From: Nitrospinae bacterium RIFCSPLOWO2_12_39_16 | GTDB taxonomy: Bacteria; Nitrospinota; Nitrospinia; UBA9942 | Reading direction: 5' to 3' | Length of the DNA stretch: 10,726 nt | Assembly: GCA_001805005.1 (NCBI GenBank) | Contig: MHDO01000038.1 | Span: 735-11,460, forward strand | In this document: positions 1-5,342 of the stretch, piece by piece | Layout: the number at the start of each line of letters is the position of its first letter | Numbering within the stretch: position 1 is the first letter of the stretch | Program-made: the position numbers and the translations under genes | Notes under the pieces: model-generated | Seen by the model: the letters and a program-made list of their open reading frames with translations, nothing else | Databases searched by the model: none | What the model was told of the DNA's origin: nothing

Positions 1-312
1 AAAGTTTTTTTAGAAAAAACCCCTGAAAGCAAGCTCTATCCTGACGCAATGTATTATTCTGCAAACTGCCATTATCTCCTCGGAAGATATAATGAGGCAA
101 TTAGTGGCTTTAAGAAACTAATGGAAAAGTATCGCAGTGGCAGGTATGTTGCCGATGCAAAGTATGGAATCGGGATGTGCCTTGAGGAGCAGGATAAATT
201 GCAGGAGGCACTCTCTGTTTACAAAGAGGTTAAGGATATATATGTAAATAAAGAGATGCTTGAGAAAAAAATAGAGAGTGTAGAAAAAAGGTTGAAGGAA
301 CGCGGGAGATAA
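1..312 (+). CDS. TPR-repeat protein, C-terminal part (YbgF/CpoB-like), 5' truncated by window
   Basis: The frame is open from base 1, so the ATG at 49 is internal and the gene starts before the window. The roughly 103 visible residues contain TPR-like helix pairs: an A-x-Y-x-x-A-N-C-H-Y-x-L-G-x-Y-x-x-A-I block, a spacer ending in K-Y-R-S-G, then an A-D-A-K-Y-G-x-G-x-C-L block followed by E-A-L-S-V-Y. This spacing (tandem helices, then F/Y, then a short P/S-type linker) is typical of the C-terminal TPR domain of YbgF/CpoB, the periplasmic partner of the Tol-Pal system, and of BamD-like lipoproteins. The end is a basic, Glu/Lys-rich helix. No signal peptide can be judged because the N-terminus is missing. 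It ends 49 nt before serS in the same direction. TPR assignment is solid; the exact family is inferred. Confidence 0.7.
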   Translation, partial: KVFLEKTPESKLYPDAMYYSANCHYLLGRYNEAISGFKKLMEKYRSGRYVADAKYGIGMCLEEQDKLQEALSVYKEVKDIYVNKEMLEKKIESVEKRLKERGR

Positions 313-320
313 GATAAAAT
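292..320 (+). promoter_or_regulatory. possible sigma70 promoter for serS
   Basis: TTGAAG (292-297) and TAAAAT (315-320) are separated by 17 nt. The -10 matches 5 of 6 consensus bases and the -35 matches 4 of 6. It would start transcription about 35 nt upstream of the serS ATG, with the -35 inside the end of the TPR gene. In an A+T-rich sequence such matches arise by chance, so this is weak. Confidence 0.3.
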
Positions 321-361
321 TCAAAATTTACCGAGACTGAATTTATATTTGATTTAAAATT

Positions 362-1636
362 ATGTTAGATGTACGCTTAATCAGAGAAGATATTCAAAAA
401 GTTACAGAAGGACTAAAAAAAAGGGGTCAGGATATAGGACTGACTGAGCTCCTGAAATTAGATGAAGAGATGAGGAGACTCTTAAAAGAGTCGGAAGGAT
501 TTAAGTATAAGAGAAATATGGTGTCGGATAAAATTGGCGAACTTAAAAAAAAGGGGGTTAATACAGATAAAGATACACTTGAAATGAGGGAGGTGTCTCA
601 GAAAATAAAAGAGCTTGATGCCAGGACAAAGGAACTCTCTGAAGATATAAATAATAGGCTGTTGAATATCCCCAACATGCCGCATTCCTCCGTTCCTGTT
701 GGAAGGTCAGCAGGGGATAATGTAGAAATAAAAAAATGGGGAAATCCCCGTAAATTTAATTTTCCGGTAAAATCTCACATAGAATTGGGAGATGTTGTTG
801 GACTTGATTTTCAGCGGGCATCAAAAATTGCAGGTGCAGGATTTGTTTTATATAAGGGAATGGGGGCGAGATTAGAGAGGGCATTAATAAATTTCATGTT
901 AGACCTCCATGTTAAGGAACATGGGTATCTGGAGGTTTCGCCTCCGTTTATGGTAAATAGAGAGAGTGCAACAACAACAGGGAATCTTCCGAAATTTGAG
1001 GAAGACCTGTTTAAGGTGGATGATGGAAATTATTATTTAATACCTACTGCAGAAGTTCCTGTTACCAATATGCATAGGGATGAGGTAATACCAGAGGAGA
1101 TGCTTCCTCTTTACTATGTTGCATACACCCCCTGTTTCAGAAAAGAGGCAGGCTCATGGGGGCAAGATACAAAAGGGCTGATAAGACAGCATCAATTTGA
1201 TAAAGTAGAGCTGGTAAAGTTTGTCAAGCCCGACGGGTCATATGATGAATTAGAGAAGCTTCTCTCTCATGCAGAGGAGGTGCTTAAAAGATTACAACTT
1301 CCTTACAGAGTTATAACTCTCTGCACAGGAGATATAGGATTTTCATCTGCCAAGAGTTATGATATAGAGGTATGGATACCATCACAGGATAAATATAGAG
1401 AAATTTCTACCTGCAGTAATTTTGAAGATTTTCAGGCACGAAGGGGCGGCATTAAATATAAACCCAAAGATGGTGGGAAGCCAAGACTTGTGCACACATT
1501 AAATGGCTCAGGCCTTGCGATAGGCAGGACAATGGTTGCAATTCTTGAGAATTATCAGCAGGAGGATGGGAGTGTAATTATTCCAGAAGTGTTAAGACCG
1601 TATATGGATGGAATAGAAAAGATAGTTAAGAGTTGA
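362..1636 (+). CDS. serS: seryl-tRNA synthetase
   Basis: Class II aminoacyl-tRNA synthetase that charges tRNA-Ser (and tRNA-Sec where present) with serine in the cytoplasm. The 424 residues match the usual bacterial length of about 420-430. Residues 1 to about 100 form the long charged antiparallel coiled-coil arm that grips the long variable arm of tRNA-Ser; the N-terminus M-L-D-V-R-L-I-R is typical. The catalytic core follows: motif 2 around F259-R260-x-E262-A-G with downstream H-Q-F-D-K-V-E, and motif 3 N381-G-S-G-L-A-I-G-R389. R389 is the conserved motif 3 arginine. ATG at 362 fits the family N-terminus, although no strong Shine-Dalgarno precedes it. The last codons and the stop run into a heptad repeat array (from 1624). 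Immediately downstream lie four tRNA-Ser genes, its substrates. Confidence 0.98.
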   Translation: MLDVRLIREDIQKVTEGLKKRGQDIGLTELLKLDEEMRRLLKESEGFKYKRNMVSDKIGELKKKGVNTDKDTLEMREVSQKIKELDARTKELSEDINNRLLNIPNMPHSSVPVGRSAGDNVEIKKWGNPRKFNFPVKSHIELGDVVGLDFQRASKIAGAGFVLYKGMGARLERALINFMLDLHVKEHGYLEVSPPFMVNRESATTTGNLPKFEEDLFKVDDGNYYLIPTAEVPVTNMHRDEVIPEEMLPLYYVAYTPCFRKEAGSWGQDTKGLIRQHQFDKVELVKFVKPDGSYDELEKLLSHAEEVLKRLQLPYRVITLCTGDIGFSSAKSYDIEVWIPSQDKYREISTCSNFEDFQARRGGIKYKPKDGGKPRLVHTLNGSGLAIGRTMVAILENYQQEDGSVIIPEVLRPYMDGIEKIVKS

Positions 1637-1672
1637 GAGTTATAGGTTATAGGTCAATAGTTATCAGTTAGT
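1624..1672 (+). repeat. heptad array overlapping the serS stop
   Basis: Seven consecutive 7-nt units can be read: AGTTAAG, AGTTGAG, AGTTATA, GGTTATA, GGTCAAT, AGTTATC, AGTTAGT. The first two units include the last serS codons and its TGA stop (1634-1636). The array stops 6 nt before tRNA-Ser(UGA). The unit is the same kind (GTTATAG-like) as in the spacers after the next two tRNAs. No inverted partner arm is seen on this side; the nearest one is in the 1772-1803 block beyond the tRNA. Confidence 0.75.
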
Positions 1673-1678
1673 ATTTTC

Positions 1679-1764
1679 GGAGGGGTGGCCGAGTGGTTTA
1701 AGGCACCGGTCTTGAAAACCGGAGGACGAAAGTCCCGTGAGTTCGAATCTCACCTCCTCCGCCA
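1679..1764 (+). tRNA. tRNA-Ser (anticodon TGA)
   Basis: An 86-nt class II cloverleaf. The acceptor 5' strand GGAGGGG pairs with CTCCTCC (one G-T), the discriminator is G73 and CCA is encoded (1762-1764). Anticodon stem CCGGT/ACCGG encloses loop CTTGAAA, so TGA lies at 1713-1715 and reads UCA and, by wobble, other UCN codons. A long variable arm and the T-loop TTCGAAT are present. It is the first gene of the tRNA cluster behind serS. Confidence 0.98.
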
Positions 1765-1771
1765 ACTAAAA

Positions 1772-1858
1772 CAACTTATAACTTATAACCAATAACTTAT
1801 GACAGAAGAAATATTTTTGTTATAAGTTATAGGTTATAGGTTATCGGTTAGTGGTTGT

Positions 1859-1860
<2 letters not shown>
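1772..1860. repeat. inverted heptad array between tRNA-Ser(TGA) and tRNA-Ser(GCT)
   Basis: The right arm reads GTTATAA, GTTATAG, GTTATAG, GTTATCG, GTTAGTG, GTTGTGG (1819-1860), an exact 7-nt period that runs straight into the first GG of the next tRNA. The left arm (1772-1803) is its imperfect reverse complement. Aligning 1772-1803 with 1819-1850 gives about 26 Watson-Crick and 3 G-T pairs over 32 positions, around a 15-nt A/T-rich loop. The transcript could form a long hairpin between two tRNAs. Confidence 0.8.
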
Positions 1861-1951
<91 letters not shown>

Positions 1952-1955
1952 AAAG

Positions 1956-2022
1956 ACAACTTATAACTGATGACTTATAACAGATAACGGAAGAATCAAT
2001 TTTTGTTAGCAGTTATACGTTG
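1956..2022. repeat. inverted heptad array between tRNA-Ser(GCT) and tRNA-Arg
   Basis: Read on the minus strand, the left part (about 1956-1990) gives GTTATCT, GTTATAA, GTCATCA, GTTATAA, GTTGTCT at a 7-nt period. The right part (2005-2022) gives GTTAGCA, GTTATAC, GTTG on the plus strand. The arms are complementary but less perfectly and less symmetrically than in 1772-1860. A T7 run follows just before tRNA-Arg. Confidence 0.65.
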
Positions 2023-2029
2023 TTTTTTT

Positions 2030-2106
2030 GCGCCCATAGCTCAGTTGGATAGAGCAGCGGAATGCGAGTCCGCAGGTCGGAGGTTCAAATCCTCTTGGGC
2101 GCACCA
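2030..2106 (+). tRNA. tRNA-Arg (anticodon GCG)
   Basis: A 77-nt cloverleaf. Acceptor GCGCCCA pairs perfectly with TGGGCGC, A73, encoded CCA (2104-2106). Anticodon stem GCGGA/TCCGC (2057-2061, 2069-2073) leaves loop ATGCGAG, so the anticodon is GCG at 2064-2066, reading CGC (and CGU by wobble). Known arginine identity elements from E. coli are met: A20 in the D-loop (GGATA), C35, G36, A73. Most bacteria read CGU/CGC/CGA with ACG modified to ICG, so a GCG anticodon is uncommon. It ends one base before the next tRNA, so the two must be separated by processing from one transcript. Confidence 0.93.
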
Positions 2107-2107
2107 T

Positions 2108-2196
2108 GGAGAGGTACCGAAGTGGTTATAACGGGCCCGACTCGAAATCGGGTTGGCTTAACAGCCACGTGGGTTCGAATCCCACCCTCTCCGCCA
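2108..2196 (+). tRNA. tRNA-Ser (anticodon CGA)
   Basis: An 89-nt class II cloverleaf. Acceptor GGAGAGG/CCTCTCC, G73, encoded CCA (2194-2196). Anticodon stem CCCGA/TCGGG encloses CTCGAAA, giving CGA at 2143-2145 for codon UCG. The D-arm (ACCGAAGTGG) differs from the GGCCGAG form of the other three serine tRNAs here. Only T2107 separates it from tRNA-Arg. Confidence 0.97.
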
Positions 2197-2204
2197 AAGA
2201 AACA

Positions 2205-2281
2205 GTTAGTGAGTTGGTGAGTTATAGGGTTGAGGAGTTGAAAGAAATAACTCTTTAACTCATCAACTCATCAACTCATAA
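2205..2281. repeat. inverted octad array between tRNA-Ser(CGA) and tRNA-Ser(GGA)
   Basis: The left arm reads GTTAGTGA, GTTGGTGA, GTTATAGG, GTTGAGGA, GTTGAAAG (2205-2244), a period of 8 rather than 7. The right arm, read on the minus strand, gives GTTGATGA, GTTGATGA, GTTAAAGA. The core TGAGTTGGTGAGTT (2210-2223) pairs with AACTCATCAACTCA (2257-2270, or one unit later at 2265-2278) with a single G-T. Confidence 0.8.
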
Positions 2282-2285
2282 GTAG

Positions 2286-2373
2286 GGAGAGGTGGCCGAG
2301 CGGCTGAAGGCGCACGCTTGGAAAGCGTGTTTAGGGAAACCTAACGTGGGTTCGAATCCCACCCTCTCCGCCA
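2286..2373 (+). tRNA. tRNA-Ser (anticodon GGA)
   Basis: An 88-nt class II cloverleaf. Acceptor GGAGAGG/CCTCTCC, G73, encoded CCA (2371-2373). Anticodon stem CACGC/GCGTG encloses TTGGAAA, giving GGA at 2320-2322, reading UCC/UCU. It completes the serine set: UGA, GCU, CGA and GGA are all downstream of serS. Confidence 0.98.
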
Positions 2374-2419
2374 AAGAAACAGTGAATAGTGATAAGTGTT
2401 CAGGATTAAAAGATTTCAA

Positions 2420-2447
2420 TTGATCGCTGGTCACTGACTCCTAAAGT
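2420..2447 (+). promoter_or_regulatory. possible promoter of the SRP RNA
   Basis: TTGATC (2420-2425) and TAAAGT (2442-2447) are 16 nt apart, each matching 4 of 6 sigma70 consensus bases. The predicted start, 6-7 nt after the -10, falls at about 2453, just where the terminal helix of the SRP RNA begins. That coincidence supports it. Upstream, 2381-2401 holds another short heptad run (AGTGAAT, AGTGATA, AGTGTTC). Confidence 0.45.
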
Positions 2448-2450
2448 AAT

Positions 2451-2563
2451 TGTGCCATTATCGGGTCCTGTGCAACAGTGACCTGTGAACCCCGTCAGAT
2501 CCGGAAGGAAGCAGCGGTAAGCAGACTTCTCTGTGTGCCATAGGGGTGCCTGATAATGGCATG
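2451..2563 (+). ncRNA. ffs: signal recognition particle RNA, small bacterial (4.5S) type
   Basis: RNA scaffold of the SRP; with Ffh it targets nascent membrane and secreted proteins to the translocon. The diagnostic helix 8 core is present: GTCAGATCCGGAAGGAAGCAGC-like sequence at about 2494-2515 with the GGAA tetraloop at 2503-2506. The ends close into a long helix: TGCCATTATC (2453-2462) pairs with GATAATGGCA (2552-2561). About 110 nt with no Alu domain, as in E. coli 4.5S RNA. The 3' strand contains an in-frame ATG for dnaX (2556), and the likely dnaX ATG is only about 11-13 nt further on. An SRP RNA gene next to dnaX is a recurring bacterial arrangement. The exact ends are uncertain by a few bases. 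Confidence 0.93.
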
Positions 2564-2573
2564 TAATAAATTT

Positions 2574-4175
2574 ATGGCATATCAAGTTTCGGCAAGAAAG
2601 TGGAGGCCCCAGAATTTTAGTGAAGTTATAGGTCAGGGGCATATCGTGCAAACCCTTAAGAATGCCTTACTGAATAACAGGATAGGGCATGCCTATCTCT
2701 TCTCAGGCACAAGGGGGGTGGGGAAGACTACAATGGCAAGGATATTTGCCAAGGCATTAAACTGCGTCAAGGGGCCAACCCCTGAGCCCTGTAATGAATG
2801 CGAGATGTGCAGGGACATAACAGGCGGGTATTGTCCTGATGTAGTAGAGATAGATGGTGCATCAAACACTGGTGTAGATGATGTAAGAGAGCTGAGGGAA
2901 AATGTAAAATATGCCTCATCAAAAGGCAAATACAAGGTATATATAGTAGATGAAGTTCACATGCTGTCAAAGGCCGCCTTCAACGCATTCTTAAAGACAT
3001 TGGAAGAGCCTCCTGCCCATATAATATTTATCTTTGCAACCACCGAACCAAATAAAATACCTGAGACAATAATATCAAGATGCCAGTATTTTGAATTTAA
3101 GAGAATTTCTATTAATGATGTTGTAGAACAGCTTATGTTGATTACAAAGAGAGAAGGGATAAATGTGTCAAGGGATATATTGACACTCATTGCAAAGAGC
3201 GCTGAAGGAAGCATGAGGGATGCTCTTGTGGCAATGGACCAGATACTCTCATTCAGCGGCGATACTATAAAAGAGGAGGATGTTAAGATAATCCTTGGTT
3301 TTGTAGGTCGGGAAGTCCTCAGCACATTTATGAACAGCATCATAGAAAAGGATATTCAGAATATCTTAAAATTGATGAAAGAGCTGACTATAAATGGCAC
3401 GGATTTAAAAATTTTTTGTAAAGAATTTTTGGAATATATAAGGAATTTGATGGTCGTTAAGGTAGTTGCCGACCCTGCAAGCCTAATTGATCTTTCTACT
3501 GCTGAGATTGAGCACTTTAAGTCAGAAGTGGAAAAAATAAGCATGGAGGAGCTTCAGCAGATGTTTAATATAATCTTGAAAGCCGAGGCAGATTTAAGAT
3601 ATGCGTCACAACCCCCGCTGATTATTGAGATGGCATTAATCAAGATGACACAGATTGGGAAGATTATGGCAGTTGATGAAATTTTAAAACGGCTTGAAAA
3701 TCTTGGACAAAAGACAGAAGATAAAAGACAAAAAACAGAGAACAGAGAACAGAGAGCGGAAGGTAGAGATACCGTATCTGTTGAAGAAAAAGATATTTCA
3801 AGTTTATGGGAAAGAATTAAAGAGTTAGTTAGTGCAAAAAAACCATCTTTAGGTGGCATACTTGAAGATATTAAACTATCAAATATAAAAGGAGATGAGA
3901 TAATATTAAATTTTAAAGAGAAGGCATCAGAATCTTTTCATCGCAAGACAATAGAGTTGAATCAGAATGTAATAAGGGATACGATTAAAGAGGTGATTGG
4001 GAGAGAGGTAAAGATTATACTTGAAGCCTCTTCTAAGGGAGAATCGTCTAAGAGGTCTTTCAGTGGAAATGACATTGAAAAATGGAAGAAGGAAAAGATT
4101 CAAGAGGTCATAGATATTATTCCTGGTGTAGTTATTCGGGAGGTTGGCGGAGACCCTGAGCATGTTTCAGGGTAA
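2574..4175 (+). CDS. dnaX: DNA polymerase III subunits gamma/tau
   Basis: AAA+ ATPase of the clamp loader; it loads the beta clamp and, as tau, bridges polymerase and helicase. Counting from ATG 2574 (533 residues), the numbering matches E. coli: Walker A G45-T-R-G-V-G-K-T52 and zinc ligands C64, C73, C76, C79. Walker B V-Y-I-V-D-E-V-H and a sensor segment T-T-E-P-N-K-I-P with the S-R-C-Q finger follow. I prefer 2574 (M-A-Y-Q-V-S-A-R-K-W-R-P) over ATG 2556, because 2556 lies in the SRP RNA 3' strand and the family starts at this motif; no clear Shine-Dalgarno precedes it. Residues about 379-395 are encoded by a heptad DNA repeat in the linker. At codons 421-423 an A7 slippery site would produce a 430-residue gamma. 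The C-terminal tau domain begins near S-L-W-E-R. ebfC follows after 17 nt. Confidence 0.97.
   Translation: MAYQVSARKWRPQNFSEVIGQGHIVQTLKNALLNNRIGHAYLFSGTRGVGKTTMARIFAKALNCVKGPTPEPCNECEMCRDITGGYCPDVVEIDGASNTGVDDVRELRENVKYASSKGKYKVYIVDEVHMLSKAAFNAFLKTLEEPPAHIIFIFATTEPNKIPETIISRCQYFEFKRISINDVVEQLMLITKREGINVSRDILTLIAKSAEGSMRDALVAMDQILSFSGDTIKEEDVKIILGFVGREVLSTFMNSIIEKDIQNILKLMKELTINGTDLKIFCKEFLEYIRNLMVVKVVADPASLIDLSTAEIEHFKSEVEKISMEELQQMFNIILKAEADLRYASQPPLIIEMALIKMTQIGKIMAVDEILKRLENLGQKTEDKRQKTENREQRAEGRDTVSVEEKDISSLWERIKELVSAKKPSLGGILEDIKLSNIKGDEIILNFKEKASESFHRKTIELNQNVIRDTIKEVIGREVKIILEASSKGESSKRSFSGNDIEKWKKEKIQEVIDIIPGVVIREVGGDPEHVSG
3709..3757 (+). repeat. heptad repeat inside dnaX coding sequence
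   Basis: Seven exact-period 7-nt units: AAAAGAC, AGAAGAT, AAAAGAC, AAAAAAC, AGAGAAC, AGAGAAC, AGAGAGC. In frame it encodes the low-complexity basic/acidic stretch Q-K-T-E-D-K-R-Q-K-T-E-N-R-E-Q-R between the AAA+ collar region and the tau C-terminal domain. It has the same period as the intergenic arrays but a different unit and only one arm. Seven units equal 49 nt, so its gain would need compensation to keep the frame. Confidence 0.8.
3836..3842 (+). promoter_or_regulatory. candidate programmed -1 frameshift (slippery) site in dnaX
   Basis: Seven A residues lie in frame as gcA AAA AAA (codons from 3834), the same register as the E. coli dnaX site A AAA AAG. A -1 slip would add T-I-F-R-W-H-T and stop at TGA 3863-3865. 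The product would be 430 residues, against 431 for E. coli gamma. A weak ACC/GGT hairpin (about 3842-3853) follows, but I see no strong stem or clear upstream Shine-Dalgarno-like stimulator. Transcriptional slippage on the A run is the alternative route. Confidence 0.55.
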
Positions 4176-4192
4176 AAAAAGGGGGGGTTGGC

Positions 4193-4504
4193 ATGACAAA
4201 TATTGGCAATATAATGAAACAGGCACAGAAGGTTCAGGAGAGGATTGCGGAGGTGCAGAGAGACCTAATCAATAAGAAGGTTGAAGCCTCTTCGGGTGGT
4301 GGAATGGTAACAGTTACCGCGAACGGCAGACAGGAGATTTTATCAGTAAAGATAGACCCCTCAGTTATAAGTATGCAGGATGTGGAAATGCTTGAAGATT
4401 TAGTATTGGCAGCAGTCAATGAGGTATTGAGAAAATCACAAGAGATTATAACTGAGGAGATGTCAAAAGTAACCGGTGGAATAAAAATACCGGGGTTAAT
4501 GTGA
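4193..4504 (+). CDS. ebfC: YbaB/EbfC-family nucleoid-associated DNA-binding protein
   Basis: Small dimeric DNA-binding protein of the YbaB/EbfC family, nearly always encoded between dnaX and recR. The 103 residues match the usual 100-110. Family hallmarks: N-terminal M-x-x-I-x-x-M-K-Q-A-Q-K-V-Q-E helix, the central strand block G-G-G-M-V-T-V-T-A-N-G with V-K-I-D-P, and the C-terminal M-S-K-V-T-G-G-I-K-I-P-G-L. A G-rich ribosome binding site (a run of seven G, ending 5 nt before the ATG) supports the start. Proposed roles are nucleoid binding and recombination or repair with RecR; the precise function is not settled. Confidence 0.96.
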   Translation: MTNIGNIMKQAQKVQERIAEVQRDLINKKVEASSGGGMVTVTANGRQEILSVKIDPSVISMQDVEMLEDLVLAAVNEVLRKSQEIITEEMSKVTGGIKIPGLM

Positions 4505-4513
4505 ACTCATAAA

Positions 4514-4645
4514 TTTTAGTCACAGATTTTAACAGACTTTAAAAAGTATTTAGACAGGATTAACAGGATAATTAGGATTAATTAAAGATAACTTTTTTTC
4601 TTTTTCTGGCAATTCTGTGTTTTTCTGTGTTCATCTGTGGCTAAT
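4514..4645. repeat. inverted CACAGA-type short-repeat array between ebfC and recR
   Basis: The left arm has CACAGATTTTAACAGACTTT followed by loosely repeated ACAGGATTAACAGGATAATT (period about 9-11). The right arm (about 4615-4645) is TCTGTGTTTTTCTGTGTTCA then TCTGTGGCTAA, again repeated. TTAGTCACAGAT (from 4517) matches the reverse complement of ATCTGTGGCTAA at 11 of 12 positions. A T7 run at about 4593 lies between the arms. The array ends about 13 nt before the recR ATG and leaves it with no visible Shine-Dalgarno. Confidence 0.65.
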
Positions 4646-4658
4646 TAGTTTTTTCTTT

Positions 4659-5255
4659 ATGAAAGGTCCGGAATCGCTTTTTAAATTAATAGAGGAGTTG
4701 AGAAAACTTCCCGGTGTAGGGAGAAAAACTGCCGAGAGGCTTGCGTTTTATATTCTAAAATCACAAAGGCATGAAGCAGATGCACTTGTAAAGGCGATAT
4801 TAGAGTTAAAAGAGAAGGTTAGGCTTTGTTCAGTCTGCAATAGTATCACAGAAGTTGACCCATGTAATATCTGCAGTGATATGAACAGGGAAAAGAATCT
4901 GTTATGTGTGGTGGAAGAACCGCATGATGTATTTGCTATAGAAAAGACAAGGGAATTTAAGGGCAGCTATCATGTCCTCATGGGTGTCCTTTCGCCATTG
5001 GATGGCATTGGCCCCTCTGACCTGAAAATTGAAGAATTGTTAAGTAGAGTCAGAGAGAATGGAATCAGGGAGGTTATTCTGGCAACAAATCCGAATCTTG
5101 AAGGAGAAGCGACAGCTATGTATATAGCAAAGGTTCTCAAGCCCTTTGGTATGAAGGTTACAAGAATAGCAAGAGGACTTCCTGTTGGGGGGGATTTGGA
5201 ATATGCCGATGAAGTAACCTTAACAAAGTCTATTGAGGGAAGACAGGAGATGTAA
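4659..5255 (+). CDS. recR: recombination mediator RecR
   Basis: RecR acts with RecO (and RecF) to load RecA on SSB-coated single-stranded gaps. From ATG 4659 it has 198 residues (E. coli 201). Domains in order: N-terminal helix-hairpin-helix L17-P-G-V-G-R-K-T-A-E-R, C4 zinc finger C57-x2-C60...C69-x2-C72, Toprim domain with V-V-E-E-P-H-D-V and S-P-L-D-G-I-G-P, then A-T-N-P-N-L-E-G-E-A-T and the C-terminal R-G-L-P-V-G-G-D-L-E-Y-A-D-E. An in-frame non-ATG start at 4617 would add a hydrophobic stretch encoded by the repeat array, so I reject it. One small oddity: YHVLMG where the family usually has YHVLGG. Confidence 0.97.
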   Translation: MKGPESLFKLIEELRKLPGVGRKTAERLAFYILKSQRHEADALVKAILELKEKVRLCSVCNSITEVDPCNICSDMNREKNLLCVVEEPHDVFAIEKTREFKGSYHVLMGVLSPLDGIGPSDLKIEELLSRVRENGIREVILATNPNLEGEATAMYIAKVLKPFGMKVTRIARGLPVGGDLEYADEVTLTKSIEGRQEM

Positions 5256-5261
5256 CAAAAT

Positions 5262-5328
5262 TTATGATTTACGAATTACGAATTACGATTTTTAAAATCA
5301 TAAATCTAAAATCGTAAATCTAAAATCC
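5262..5328. repeat. inverted heptad array between recR and the POR genes
   Basis: The left arm has TTTACGA, ATTACGA, ATTACGA (about 5268-5288). The right arm has AAATCTA, AAATCGT, AAATCTA, AAATCC (about 5302-5328), both at a 7-nt period. The arms are reverse complements at about 22 of 27 positions when 5266-5292 is laid against 5294-5320. Only a few bases separate the arms. Confidence 0.75.
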
Positions 5329-5342
5329 GTTTGGGGGATTAT

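Noticed and set aside
2556..2573. Upstream ATG for dnaX giving six extra residues M-A-C-N-K-F
   Set aside because: It lies in the 3' strand of the SRP RNA helix, and the DnaX family begins at M-A-Y-Q-V-L/S-A-R-K-W-R-P.
3554..3859. Minus-strand frame in dnaX with a C-L-F-S-V-F-C-L-L-S-S-V-F-C repeat-like peptide
   Set aside because: It is the antisense reading of the heptad array within dnaX; dnaX itself is unambiguous.
4617..4658. N-terminal extension of RecR from an upstream non-ATG start
   Set aside because: It is encoded by the CACAGA-type repeat array and gives a hydrophobic stretch foreign to RecR; ATG 4659 gives the family length.
5331..5342. TTG start four codons before the chosen start of the gamma-delta POR gene
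   Set aside because: The GGGGG at 5333-5337 works as Shine-Dalgarno for ATG 5343 and would be inside the gene otherwise.
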